61,805 nt of DNA from Flavobacteriaceae bacterium (GCA_030148025.1 JASBUG010000024.1:1-61805), one strand, 5' to 3'; shown: positions 25,133 to 33,703, numbered from the stretch's first letter. Program-made: numbers and translations. The notes: generated from the letters alone by a model not told the origin.

Positions 25133-25297
25133 ATGAATACTTTAGAAAAATTAAAGGGCTTTAAAGCACTTTCAAAACAAGAACAACAATCCATTAACGG
25201 TGGAAATTTTGGACATTGCGATCAACATGACGAATGTCCTGCTTGTTCAAGATGTAACTTTTTTCTTCGCACATGCTATTGGATTTGCTTAGAATAA
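25133..25297 (+). CDS. Double-glycine precursor peptide 4 (6 Cys in core)
   Basis: A 54-codon gene, ATG 25133 to TAA 25295-25297. The leader MNTLEKLKGFKALSKQEQQ... ends SINGG at residue 24. It has the same length and key residues (Leu4, Leu7, Lys8, Leu13, Glu17, Ile21, Gly23-Gly24) as its siblings but is the most divergent leader. The 30-residue core starts NFGHCDQHDEC and has six cysteines, including CPACSRC. It has no 5' element of its own and follows peptide 3 by 6 bases. It is short enough to be missed by automated calling. Confidence 0.8.
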   Translation: MNTLEKLKGFKALSKQEQQSINGGNFGHCDQHDECPACSRCNFFLRTCYWICLE

Positions 25298-25317
25298 GTT
25301 CTAAAACATGCTATTCA

Positions 25318-25357
25318 TTTACTAATAGAGCAGGTTTTTACTTGTTCTATTAGTAAA
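25318..25357 (+). terminator. Hairpin after peptides 3-4
   Basis: TTTACTAATAGAGCAGG (25318-25334), loop of six, CTTGTTCTATTAGTAAA (25341-25357). Two G-U wobbles, otherwise fully paired. It ends the peptide 3-4 unit. Confidence 0.7.
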
Positions 25358-25410
25358 CCAAAAAATCAAACATCTTATTTTGAAAAAATTAAAACTCAAA
25401 ATAACACTCT

Positions 25411-25457
25411 TTCGCGAAGGACAGACACAAACTGTGAGTGTCTTTAAATGTTCACAG
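25411..25457 (+). promoter_or_regulatory. Conserved 5' element D (candidate pseudoknot)
   Basis: TTCGCGAA (25411-25418), stem AGACAC (25423-25428)/GTGTCT (25438-25443), loop CTGTGA paired with TCACAG (25452-25457). It precedes peptide 5 by 28 bases. Confidence 0.65.
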
Positions 25458-25485
25458 CAAATATAATTTTACAAACATTTTAATC

Positions 25486-25668
25486 ATGAAAAATTTGCAA
25501 AAGCTTAAAGGAGCAAAAACTCTAAGCAAAACAGAACAACAAACTATTAATGGAGGTGGACGATGTTGGTCTCTTTCTGAATGTGAATTAAACTGTAATT
25601 CTCCAATGTGGTGTAGCATGATAGTAGAAACAGGTTGCTATGGTTGTGTCCCTAGTGGTTCAGCCTAA
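25486..25668 (+). CDS. Double-glycine precursor peptide 5 (6 Cys in core)
   Basis: A 60-residue precursor. The leader MKNLQKLKGAKTLSKTEQQ... ends TINGG at residue 24. The 36-residue core starts GRCWSLSECELNC and has six cysteines, with CYGC near the end. The start at 25486 was chosen by alignment with the paralogues, not the upstream in-frame ATG at 25438 in the 5' element. Followed by a strong hairpin and then the exporter gene. Confidence 0.85.
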   Translation: MKNLQKLKGAKTLSKTEQQTINGGGRCWSLSECELNCNSPMWCSMIVETGCYGCVPSGSA

Positions 25669-25680
25669 TAAAAACTAGTA

Positions 25681-25711
25681 AAAATGAGGTTGAATTTATC
25701 AACCTCATTTT
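25681..25711 (+). terminator. Terminator after peptide 5
   Basis: AAAATGAGGTTGA (25681-25693), loop ATTTA, TCAACCTCATTTT (25699-25711). Perfect stem with T-rich end, 45 bases before the exporter start. Confidence 0.8.
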
Positions 25712-25755
25712 AACCTCATTAAACATTTTGTTATATAACCAATCATAGTAATTCC

Positions 25756-27942
25756 TTGAAAAAATTCCCTAATTACAAACAAACCGAAGCCAAAGACTGT
25801 GGGCCTACCTGTATTAAAATAATTGCCAAACATTATGGCAAACTCATTAACACACAACAGCTACGAACCCTAAGCGAAACCACTAGATCTGGCAGTAGTT
25901 TATTAGGCTTAAGTGAAGCTGTAGAGTCTATTGGCTTTAGATCGTTGGGAGTAAAACTATCGTATTCTAAACTAAAAGACGCTACACTGCCTTGTATTTT
26001 ACACTGGAATAAAAACCACTATGTGGTACTCTATAAAATAAAAAAAGATACTGTTTACATCTCTGATCCTGCTCATGGTTTAATTACTTATACAAAACAA
26101 GAGTTTATAAAACACTGGATTGGCAATAATGCCTCCGATACTACCGAAGAAGGTATTGCGTTGCTTATTGAACCTACACCTCTTTTCTATCAAGGTGAAT
26201 TTGACAAAGACCAAAAATTTGGGTTTAACTTTATCTTTAAATATTTACTTAAGTATAAAAAATTTGTAATTCAGCTTATCATTGGTCTATTAGCTGGAAG
26301 CTTACTACAGCTTATCTTTCCATTTTTAACACAAAGTGTCGTTGATGTTGGTATTAAAAATCAGGACATCAACTTTGTATACCTCATTCTATTTGCTCAA
26401 CTTTTCTTATTCCTTGGTAGGGCTAGTCTGGAAATTATTAGAAGTTGGATTTTATTACACCTAAGTACTCGAATCAACATTTCATTAATCTCTGATTTCT
26501 TTATCAAGTTAATGAAACTTCCTATCTCTTATTTCGATGTACGAATGACAGGTGACCTACTGCAACGTATAAATGATCATAAGCGTATAGAACGTATCTT
26601 AACCACCTCGTCTCTAACCATTTTATTCTCTATGTTCAATTTGGTAATCTTCAGCCTAGTACTAGGCTATTATAGCCTACAAATATTTAGTGTATTTCTT
26701 CTTGGAAGCTTACTTTATATTGCCTGGGTATTGTTCTTTTTTAAACGTCGTAAAGAACTTGACTATAAACGATTCTCCGAAATAAGCCAAGAACAAAGTA
26801 AAGTGATCGAGCTTATTAATGGGATGCAGGAAATAAAACTGCATAATGCCGAAAGACGTATGCGCTGGAACTGGGAATATGTACAAGCACGTTTATTTAA
26901 AGTAGCTACTAAAAGCTTAGCCTTAGAACAAACGCAAAGTGTTGGCTCTAACTTTATCAATGAACTTAAAAACATGTTCATTACCATACTCTCTGCTAAA
27001 TTGGTAATTGATGGCGATATTACTCTAGGTATGATGATGGCCATTAGCTACATTGTTGGGCAATTAAATAGCCCAATAACTCAACTCATAAGTTTTATGC
27101 GTGACGTTCAGGATGCCAAAATATCTGTAGACCGGTTAGGAGAGATTCATAATATGGAAGATGAAGAAACACCAAACGATGAAAAAGTAACCAACATTCC
27201 TAACAATGCTGCCATACATGTTAATAATCTCACCTTTAGATATGTTGGTGGTTTAGAGCCTGTTTTAAGAGATCTTTCTCTTACCATTCCTGCAAACAAA
27301 ATAACAGCTATAGTAGGCGTAAGTGGTAGTGGAAAAACAACCCTTATGAAACTTCTACTACGATTTTATAACCCTGATAAAGGAGACATTAAAATACATA
27401 ACTTCAACTTAAACGCTATCTCACAAAAAGTATGGAGAGACCATTGCGGAGTGGTTATGCAAGAAGGTTATATTTTTAACGATACTATTGCTAAAAACAT
27501 CGCAGTTGGTGTAGACTATGTCGATAAGAAAAAACTAGCACATGCCATTGATGTTGCTAATATCTCTGACTATATCGACGGACTCCCTTTAGGTTATAAC
27601 ACTAAAATTGGAGCTGAAGGCTCTGGACTCAGTACAGGACAAAAACAACGATTACTTATTGCCAGAGCTGTATATAAAGACCCTAAGTATTTATTTTTTG
27701 ATGAGGCCACATCGGCTCTAGATGCCAATAATGAAAAAGTAATTATGGAAAAGCTAAATACCTTTTTCACCAATAAAACTGCTGTAGTGATTGCGCATCG
27801 TTTAAGTACCGTGAAAAATGCTGATCAAATTGTGGTGCTAGATAAAGGAAAAATTGTTGAAATAGGCAACCATCAATCATTAGTAAAGCAAAAAGGTAAT
27901 TATTACCATTTAGTTAAAAATCAATTAGAATTAGGAAATTAA
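25756..27942 (+). CDS. Peptidase-containing ABC exporter (C39 peptidase, TMD, NBD)
   Basis: A 728-residue PCAT-type transporter with a TTG start. The C39 peptidase domain (1-135) is intact: Gln9 (oxyanion hole), Cys15 in DCGPTC, His88 in HWNKNHYVV and Asp104 in ISDPAHG. Membrane domain ~165-450. The nucleotide-binding domain carries Walker A GVSGSGKTT (near 521-529), signature LSTGQKQR (near 625), Walker B YLFFDEATSALD and the switch IAHRLS. It should cut the Gly-Gly leaders and export the cores across the inner membrane. It is followed 2 bases later by its HlyD partner and surrounded by six matching precursors. Confidence 0.95.
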   Translation: MKKFPNYKQTEAKDCGPTCIKIIAKHYGKLINTQQLRTLSETTRSGSSLLGLSEAVESIGFRSLGVKLSYSKLKDATLPCILHWNKNHYVVLYKIKKDTVYISDPAHGLITYTKQEFIKHWIGNNASDTTEEGIALLIEPTPLFYQGEFDKDQKFGFNFIFKYLLKYKKFVIQLIIGLLAGSLLQLIFPFLTQSVVDVGIKNQDINFVYLILFAQLFLFLGRASLEIIRSWILLHLSTRINISLISDFFIKLMKLPISYFDVRMTGDLLQRINDHKRIERILTTSSLTILFSMFNLVIFSLVLGYYSLQIFSVFLLGSLLYIAWVLFFFKRRKELDYKRFSEISQEQSKVIELINGMQEIKLHNAERRMRWNWEYVQARLFKVATKSLALEQTQSVGSNFINELKNMFITILSAKLVIDGDITLGMMMAISYIVGQLNSPITQLISFMRDVQDAKISVDRLGEIHNMEDEETPNDEKVTNIPNNAAIHVNNLTFRYVGGLEPVLRDLSLTIPANKITAIVGVSGSGKTTLMKLLLRFYNPDKGDIKIHNFNLNAISQKVWRDHCGVVMQEGYIFNDTIAKNIAVGVDYVDKKKLAHAIDVANISDYIDGLPLGYNTKIGAEGSGLSTGQKQRLLIARAVYKDPKYLFFDEATSALDANNEKVIMEKLNTFFTNKTAVVIAHRLSTVKNADQIVVLDKGKIVEIGNHQSLVKQKGNYYHLVKNQLELGN

Positions 27943-27944
27943 TT

Positions 27945-29234
27945 ATGCCAAATAATAGTGATATAGAAATACGTAGTGAAGAAGTTCAGGAAATACTTGA
28001 AGCCGTTCCTAATTGGTTAATTCGTTGGGGAAACTTACTTATTCTTGCTTTAGTGATCATGCTCTTAGGCTTGAGCTATTTTATAAAATATCCAGATATT
28101 ATAACCTCTGAAGCTATGATTACTACACTTGTCCCTCCTCAAAAAGAGTTTGCTAAAACTACAGGTGCTCTGGAAGCACTACTAGTCAATGATGGCGACA
28201 TTGTTTCTAAAGACCAACCCTTAGCTATTATTGAAAACCCTGCAGAATACAAAGATGTTTTCTTTCTTAAATCTATACTTGACACTATTAAACTAAATAA
28301 TCAAGACTTTGTATTTCCTATGGATAGTATTCCAGTATTATTTCTTGGTGACATAGAATCGCAGTACGCCTTGTTTGAAAACAGTTATTTACAATACAAG
28401 TTAAATAGTGAATTACAACCATTCTCTAACGAAGCCAGTGCTAATAAATATTCCATATCGCAGCTTAATCGCAGACTTAGTAGTTTAATATCACAAAGAG
28501 ATATCAATAAAACTGAGCTCGAGTTTAAGCAAAAAGATTTACAACGACATAAAACCTTATTTGAAAAAGGTATTATTTCTGAACAGAATTACGACAACAA
28601 ACAACTAGAAATAGCACAAGCCGAAAGAAGCTATAAGAATTTTGAAGCCTCTATATCGCAAATTCGTGAAGCTATTAGCAATGCTCGTAAAACCTCTAAA
28701 GGAACAGAAATTAGTAAAACTCGTGAAGAAATGACTTTACTTAAAGGAGTTATTCAATCTTTTAATCAATTGAAGAAGAGTATTAAAGATTGGGAAAGTA
28801 GGTATGTCCTAAAATCTAACATTAACGGTAAAGTTTCTTTTTTAAACTATTGGAATACCAATCAAACTGTCTCTCAAGGAGATCTGGTTTTTACCATTGT
28901 TCCTTCTCAAAATTCCTCGTTCATCGCTAAATTAAAATCGCCAGCACATAATTCAGGAAAAATAAAAATTGGTCAAAATGTAAATATCAGATTAGAAAAT
29001 TATCCAGATACCGAGTTTGGCTCATTACAAGGCACCATTAAAAACATCTCATTAATACCAAATGATAATGGACAATATCTTATTGATGTTGAACTGCCAG
29101 AAACACTTATTACTTCTTACAACAAAACCATTGACTTTAAACAAGAAATGAGAGGTGTTGCAGAAATTATTACTGAAGACCTCAGATTACTCGAACGCTT
29201 CTTCTATCAGCTTAAAAATGCTATAGACAAATAA
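27945..29234 (+). CDS. HlyD-family membrane-fusion (adaptor) protein
   Basis: A 429-residue protein with a cytoplasmic N-terminus, one membrane helix (~30-48, ILALVIMLLGLSYFI) and a split biotinyl-lipoyl-like domain (ALLVNDGDIVSKDQPLAII and later SNINGKVSFLNYW). A coiled-coil hairpin lies at about 150-290 and a beta-barrel region follows. Starts 2 bases after the exporter stop and is clearly its partner, linking it to the outer membrane. No TolC-like gene is present in the window; an outer-membrane channel must be elsewhere unless the plug protein contributes. Confidence 0.92.
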   Translation: MPNNSDIEIRSEEVQEILEAVPNWLIRWGNLLILALVIMLLGLSYFIKYPDIITSEAMITTLVPPQKEFAKTTGALEALLVNDGDIVSKDQPLAIIENPAEYKDVFFLKSILDTIKLNNQDFVFPMDSIPVLFLGDIESQYALFENSYLQYKLNSELQPFSNEASANKYSISQLNRRLSSLISQRDINKTELEFKQKDLQRHKTLFEKGIISEQNYDNKQLEIAQAERSYKNFEASISQIREAISNARKTSKGTEISKTREEMTLLKGVIQSFNQLKKSIKDWESRYVLKSNINGKVSFLNYWNTNQTVSQGDLVFTIVPSQNSSFIAKLKSPAHNSGKIKIGQNVNIRLENYPDTEFGSLQGTIKNISLIPNDNGQYLIDVELPETLITSYNKTIDFKQEMRGVAEIITEDLRLLERFFYQLKNAIDK

Positions 29235-29243
29235 CAATATTCT

Positions 29244-29290
29244 TTCGCGAAGGACAGACATAAACTGTGAGTGTCTTTAAATGATCACAG
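29244..29290 (+). promoter_or_regulatory. Conserved 5' element E (candidate pseudoknot)
   Basis: TTCGCGAA (29244-29251), stem AGACAT (29256-29261)/GTGTCT (29271-29276). The C-to-T change in the stem keeps pairing as U-G. Loop CTGTGA pairs with TCACAG (29285-29290). Starts 9 bases after the HlyD stop codon and precedes peptide 6 by 25 bases. Confidence 0.65.
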
Positions 29291-29315
29291 CAAATTAATT
29301 TTTAAATCTAAAATT

Positions 29316-29489
29316 ATGAAAAATTTGCAAAATTTATTTGGTGTTAAAACACTAAACAAAAAAGAACAACAAAGCATTAATGGTGGAAGTGGAGGTTGCA
29401 ACCACTTAGCTTCATGTTTTAGCAATAATGATTGTGGACCAAAAAGTTGTACCCTAATCTGTGATAATGGAAAGTGCAGAGGGTATTAA
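29316..29489 (+). CDS. Double-glycine precursor peptide 6 (6 Cys in core)
   Basis: A 57-residue precursor with leader MKNLQNLFGVKTLNKKEQQ... ending SINGG at residue 24. The 33-residue core starts SGGCNHLASC, has six cysteines and ends DNGKCRGY. The cysteine pattern and small size resemble cystine-knot or defensin-like peptides, but this is only a visual likeness. Start chosen by paralogue alignment. It lies downstream of the HlyD gene, separated from the other peptide genes, and closes the locus. Confidence 0.85.
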   Translation: MKNLQNLFGVKTLNKKEQQSINGGSGGCNHLASCFSNNDCGPKSCTLICDNGKCRGY

Positions 29490-29508
29490 TCTATAAACTA
29501 AATTTTAA

Positions 29509-29535
29509 AAAAGGTTCTCTTGAAGAGAGCCTTTT
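29509..29535. terminator. Bidirectional terminator at the end of the peptide locus
   Basis: AAAAGGTTCTCT (29509-29520), loop TGA, AGAGAGCCTTTT (29524-29535) with one U-G pair. It lies between peptide 6 and the leftward permease gene. Confidence 0.85.
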
Positions 29536-30630
29536 CTATGCCTTTACATCCAATGCATCACGCAAAGTGTTACCTATAAGCATAAACGCCATAACCAAAC
29601 TCATTATGCATAAACCTGGTATAATGGCTAAATAGGGTTTTCCAAGAATAATATAATTGTAGTGATCTTTTATCATGGCTCCCCAGCTTGCCATTGGTGG
29701 TTGTGCACCAATACCTAGAAAACTCAAACCACTTTCTATTAATATGGCCGCTGCAAAATTAGCTGCCGCAATTACAATTACTGGCGCCATAATATTGGGT
29801 AAAATATGCTTGGTAATTATTCTAAGATCGGTATACCCCAAAGCTCTGGCTGCAGTTACATATTGTTCTTCCTTAGCACTAATAATTTGCCCTCTTACTA
29901 CCCTGGCTACTTCAACCCACATGGTTAAACCCACCGCAATAAATACTTGCCAGAACCCTTTACCTAACACTAGTGTTATAGCAATTACTAATAATAAAGT
30001 TGGAATAGACCAGGTTACATTTATAAGCCACATAATTATAGCGTCTACCTTACCGCCAAAATAACCAGAAATACTACCTAATAAAATACCTATAACCAAT
30101 GAAATAAACACTGCCACAAACCCAATAAAAAATGAAATCCTAGCACCAATTAATACACGACTTAAATAGTCTCGTCCATATTTATCAGTCCCAAATAAAA
30201 AAGTTCGTTGTGTGATATATTCTTCAACATTTCTTTCTTTAAAAGCACTTAAGGGTAACGACTTACGCATACCTTCTAAACCATCTGATGCATATTCAGT
30301 ATAATTTAATCTCTCAGCTTCTACTGAATAACTTGTAATTGGCACTTCGTCATGACCGCTTATTGTTCCAAAAAAAAGTTTACTGAAAAATGATTGTTCA
30401 TTCTCTAAATGTGAAGGTATTGTAAGCATTTGCACTTTAAACCCAGGCTTTTTAGAGTGGATTGCCAAATGCATTTGATTGGCATTTTGAGAAGCATCAG
30501 GTGCAATTACATATGCAAACACTGAGACCACACCTACCAATACTATAAACCAGAAACTTAAAACGCCCCAAAAGTTTTTTTTAAACTTCTGGAGCGCTAA
30601 ACTTGTTAGAGAATTATTGGTTTTACCCAT
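29536..30630 (-). CDS. ABC transporter permease, OppC/DppC-like
   Basis: A 364-residue permease with an N-terminal helix (~20-42), a long periplasmic insertion, then a binding-protein-dependent transport domain (~165-360) with five helices. The EAA-type loop is ALGYTDLRIITKHILPN. The C-terminal GLSFLGIGAQPPMASWG is characteristic of OppC/DppC subunits of di- and oligopeptide importers. The binding protein, OppB and ATPases are not adjacent. It begins 5 bases after the protease gene upstream, so the two are probably co-transcribed. Confidence 0.92.
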   Translation of the reverse strand: MGKTNNSLTSLALQKFKKNFWGVLSFWFIVLVGVVSVFAYVIAPDASQNANQMHLAIHSKKPGFKVQMLTIPSHLENEQSFFSKLFFGTISGHDEVPITSYSVEAERLNYTEYASDGLEGMRKSLPLSAFKERNVEEYITQRTFLFGTDKYGRDYLSRVLIGARISFFIGFVAVFISLVIGILLGSISGYFGGKVDAIIMWLINVTWSIPTLLLVIAITLVLGKGFWQVFIAVGLTMWVEVARVVRGQIISAKEEQYVTAARALGYTDLRIITKHILPNIMAPVIVIAAANFAAAILIESGLSFLGIGAQPPMASWGAMIKDHYNYIILGKPYLAIIPGLCIMSLVMAFMLIGNTLRDALDVKA

Positions 30631-30635
30631 TAATA

Positions 30636-32768
30636 TTAATCTTTTATACCGGCTACTTTAGTATTTACTTTGTAAGATAGTTTTAAGTCGTTCAATACGT
30701 TTAAAGCTTCTTCCATATAGACATCTTTAGCTAAACCTTCATGCCAACGTTCACGCTTTATTCGTAATGTAGAGTCTTTTTCCATTAAAGCTAATTCGTA
30801 TGGTAGTGATTTAAATTCTAACCCAGTTTTATATTCGGTTAGTTTATCAAAACGTTTAGCTTCCTCTTCATTACTGTCTAATTTTGCTCTATACTTTTTA
30901 TAATTTAAAGAGAACTCTTTGTTATCTCTAATTTTCTTTATCCAGCGTGCATTATCATCAATTAACTTTAACTGTTCGCTATTACTCATACGTTCGTTAC
31001 TCTTTTTTATAGTAGCATCGTAATCAAAATAGCTTCCCCAAACTGTAAACGGTGCCGCTTCAATTTTGTCCCATGGTAATGGGTTGTCTTGATCTTTTTC
31101 ACCAATATCTATATAGCTATAACGGTCTGGAACTACAACATCGCTCTTTACACCTTCCAGCTGTGTTGAACCTCCATTAATTCTATAGAATTTTTGTGTA
31201 GTGAATTTTAAAGCACCCATATCGCCATTAGTATTACTTCGAATCATTCTATTAAGGTCTAATACATTTTGCACAGTACCTTTACCAAATGTTTGCTTAC
31301 TTCCTAAAACAATAGCACGTTTATAATCTTGCATTGCTGCAGCTAAGATCTCTGATGCAGAAGCAGACAATTCGTTAACCAAAACTACTAAAGGGCCATC
31401 CCAAATAATAGAACGATCTTTATCACTCAATACTTCAGCTGGTTCTCCGGTGGTACGCACTTGCACTACTGGCCCTTCTTCAATAAATAAACCAACCATA
31501 TCGACTACAGTTTTTAAAGATCCTCCACCATTGTTCCTTAAATCTAGAACAAGACCTTCCATTCCTTGGTCTTTTAAACGAATGATCTCCTTTTTAATAT
31601 CGCTGGCAGCATTACGTTTGTTATAATCTTCAAAGTTGGCATAAAAACCAGGAAGGTTTATAACTCCGAATGTTTTGTCTTCCTTTTTTACAACAGATGA
31701 CTTAGCGTAGGTTTCTTCAAGCTCGATAACATCACGAGGAATTGAAAGATCTTCAATAGATCCATCTACCTTTTTAAGCGTTAATATTACATTAGTTCCT
31801 TTAGGTCCTTTTATATATTTAACAGCATCGTCTGTACGCATACCAACAACATTAACCGCTTCTTCCTCATTCTCTTGTCTTACTTTTAAAATAATATCAC
31901 CAACTTCAAGTTTATTTTGACGCCAAGCAGAACCACCCGAAATAAGCTCAGTAATAGTTATATAATCGTTTCTTCTTTGAAGACGCGCTCCAATACCTTC
32001 GTACTTTCCAGACATTCTTACATCGAAAGCGTCTTTTTCTTCAGGAGCAAAATAATATGTATGCGGATCAAATTCTTCTACAATAGCATTTATATAAACC
32101 GAGAACCAGTCTTTACGCTGTCTCTCACCAATAAAATCGAATAACTCGTTTAATGAGCGTAAAGTAACTTCTCTCGCCTTTTCTTCATTTTCTGTTTCTG
32201 TTTTTGGTACAAAATCTTCTTGATTCTTAGCATCTTTTTCCTGATCAAGAATGATATCATGATAATTTGCTATAGCAGAAAATTTTAATTGCTTTCTCCA
32301 ACGTTCTGCCATTTCTTTTTTAGAAGTTACATACGAAGCTTCTTTATAATCTGTATTAAAATCTTCATCTTTATTAAAATCGAAAGGATTTGCTAAAACG
32401 TCTTGATAAATAGCTTTAGACTCTTCTATTCGTTTTAATAAACGTTCGTTTGTAATATTAAAAAATGTGAGATCGTACGCCATTATCTGATCATCAAGAT
32501 CAGATTTATATTTTTCAAATTCTTTGATATCAGATTCGTAGAAATAACGTTTAAACGGATCTATTTGATTTAAGTAATCTTCAAAAACTGCTTCAGAGAA
32601 TTGATCGTCCATGTTTTTTGGATCAAAATGTCCCTGCTCTAAAACATAAGTAATCAGTTGGACTAAAAGTTTATCCTTATCGTCATTCTCAAAAGTTCTA
32701 GTTGTAAAACTGCACGATGCAAACGCAAGTAGTAACGTTAACAGTAAAATATTATATTTCCTTTTCAT
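30636..32768 (-). CDS. prc: Carboxy-terminal processing protease (tail-specific protease, S41)
   Basis: A 710-residue lipoprotein (lipobox Cys19). An N-terminal helical domain leads to a PDZ domain (~245-330, YEGIGARLQ ... VGDIILKV) and the S41 catalytic domain. The nucleophile is in NELSASASEILAAAMQDYKRA and the Lys in GKGTVQNVLDL. A C-terminal DUF3340-type helical domain completes the Prc/Tsp architecture. It degrades or trims periplasmic proteins from their C-termini. Gene symbol by architecture. Confidence 0.93.
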   Translation of the reverse strand: MKRKYNILLLTLLLAFASCSFTTRTFENDDKDKLLVQLITYVLEQGHFDPKNMDDQFSEAVFEDYLNQIDPFKRYFYESDIKEFEKYKSDLDDQIMAYDLTFFNITNERLLKRIEESKAIYQDVLANPFDFNKDEDFNTDYKEASYVTSKKEMAERWRKQLKFSAIANYHDIILDQEKDAKNQEDFVPKTETENEEKAREVTLRSLNELFDFIGERQRKDWFSVYINAIVEEFDPHTYYFAPEEKDAFDVRMSGKYEGIGARLQRRNDYITITELISGGSAWRQNKLEVGDIILKVRQENEEEAVNVVGMRTDDAVKYIKGPKGTNVILTLKKVDGSIEDLSIPRDVIELEETYAKSSVVKKEDKTFGVINLPGFYANFEDYNKRNAASDIKKEIIRLKDQGMEGLVLDLRNNGGGSLKTVVDMVGLFIEEGPVVQVRTTGEPAEVLSDKDRSIIWDGPLVVLVNELSASASEILAAAMQDYKRAIVLGSKQTFGKGTVQNVLDLNRMIRSNTNGDMGALKFTTQKFYRINGGSTQLEGVKSDVVVPDRYSYIDIGEKDQDNPLPWDKIEAAPFTVWGSYFDYDATIKKSNERMSNSEQLKLIDDNARWIKKIRDNKEFSLNYKKYRAKLDSNEEEAKRFDKLTEYKTGLEFKSLPYELALMEKDSTLRIKRERWHEGLAKDVYMEEALNVLNDLKLSYKVNTKVAGIKD

Positions 32769-32893
32769 GTAATCAACACTTTATATTGGGTAAATTTTTC
32801 AACTAAATTAAAGAAAAAATTATGCCATTGTTAAGTATTGCTACTAATTTTTTGTTAAACACTGTTAATTACCTATTTCAAAACGAATTTACC

Positions 32894-32901
32894 TACTTTT
32901 G
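32894..32901 (+). promoter_or_regulatory. Putative -7 box of the surE operon
   Basis: TACTTTTG matches TAnnTTTG and lies 25 bases before the surE ATG. No clear TTG at the usual distance. Confidence 0.45.
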
Positions 32902-32926
32902 TGTTTCTAATAAATCTTAACGAAAA

Positions 32927-33703
32927 ATGGCAGAAAAACCACTTATTCTAGTTACTAATGATGATGGAATTACAGCTCCAGGAATCAGAACTTTAATAAA
33001 AGTCATGAACACACTTGGAGACGTCGTAGTTGTTGCTCCAGACAGTCCGCAAAGTGGTATGGGACACGCTATTACTGTTGATGCCACGCTACATTGTAGA
33101 AAAGAACACATTGATAATGGACCACAAACTGAATATAGCACCTCTGGAACACCTGCCGATTGTATAAAACTTGCAGTTCATGAAATTCTTGACAGAAAAC
33201 CAGACATATGTGTTTCTGGAGTTAATCATGGATCGAACTCCTCTATAAATGTTATTTATTCTGGCACTATGAGTGCTGCAGTTGAAGCTGGCATTGAAGG
33301 CATTCCAGCAATTGGTTTTTCATTATTAGACTATAATTGGGAAGCCAATTTTGAACCTTTTGAAACTTATATAAAGACAATTGTAACTAATGTGCTTGAA
33401 AATGGGCTACCTAATGGTGTTGTTCTTAATGTAAACTTCCCTAAGCTTGACAAAAAGCATATAAAGGGTATTAAAGTATGTCGTCAAGCTAAAGCTAATT
33501 GGGTTGAAAAATTTGACAAACGCCAAAACCCTCAAGGTAAAGATTATTATTGGCTTACCGGAAAATTTGTTAACTTAGATAAAGGAGAAGATACAGATGA
33601 ATGGGCTCTTGAAAACGGTTATGTTTCAATGGTTCCTGTGCAGTTCGATATGACAGCTCACCATTTTATTTCACAATTAAATACATGGACATTAAATGAA
33701 TAA
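32927..33703 (+). CDS. surE: 5'/3'-nucleotidase SurE
   Basis: A 258-residue protein. N-terminal VTNDDGITAPGI holds the metal-binding Asp-Asp; further signatures are SGTPADCIKLAV, SGVNHGSN and YSGTMSAAVEA. It hydrolyses nucleoside monophosphates in the cytoplasm. The gene overlaps the next by 8 bases and starts an operon with lpxB and further envelope genes. Confidence 0.97.
   Translation: MAEKPLILVTNDDGITAPGIRTLIKVMNTLGDVVVVAPDSPQSGMGHAITVDATLHCRKEHIDNGPQTEYSTSGTPADCIKLAVHEILDRKPDICVSGVNHGSNSSINVIYSGTMSAAVEAGIEGIPAIGFSLLDYNWEANFEPFETYIKTIVTNVLENGLPNGVVLNVNFPKLDKKHIKGIKVCRQAKANWVEKFDKRQNPQGKDYYWLTGKFVNLDKGEDTDEWALENGYVSMVPVQFDMTAHHFISQLNTWTLNE

Noticed and set aside
22103..29290. The five repeated elements as a CRISPR array
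   Set aside because: Spacing is irregular (hundreds to thousands of bases), genes lie between copies, and no cas genes are present.
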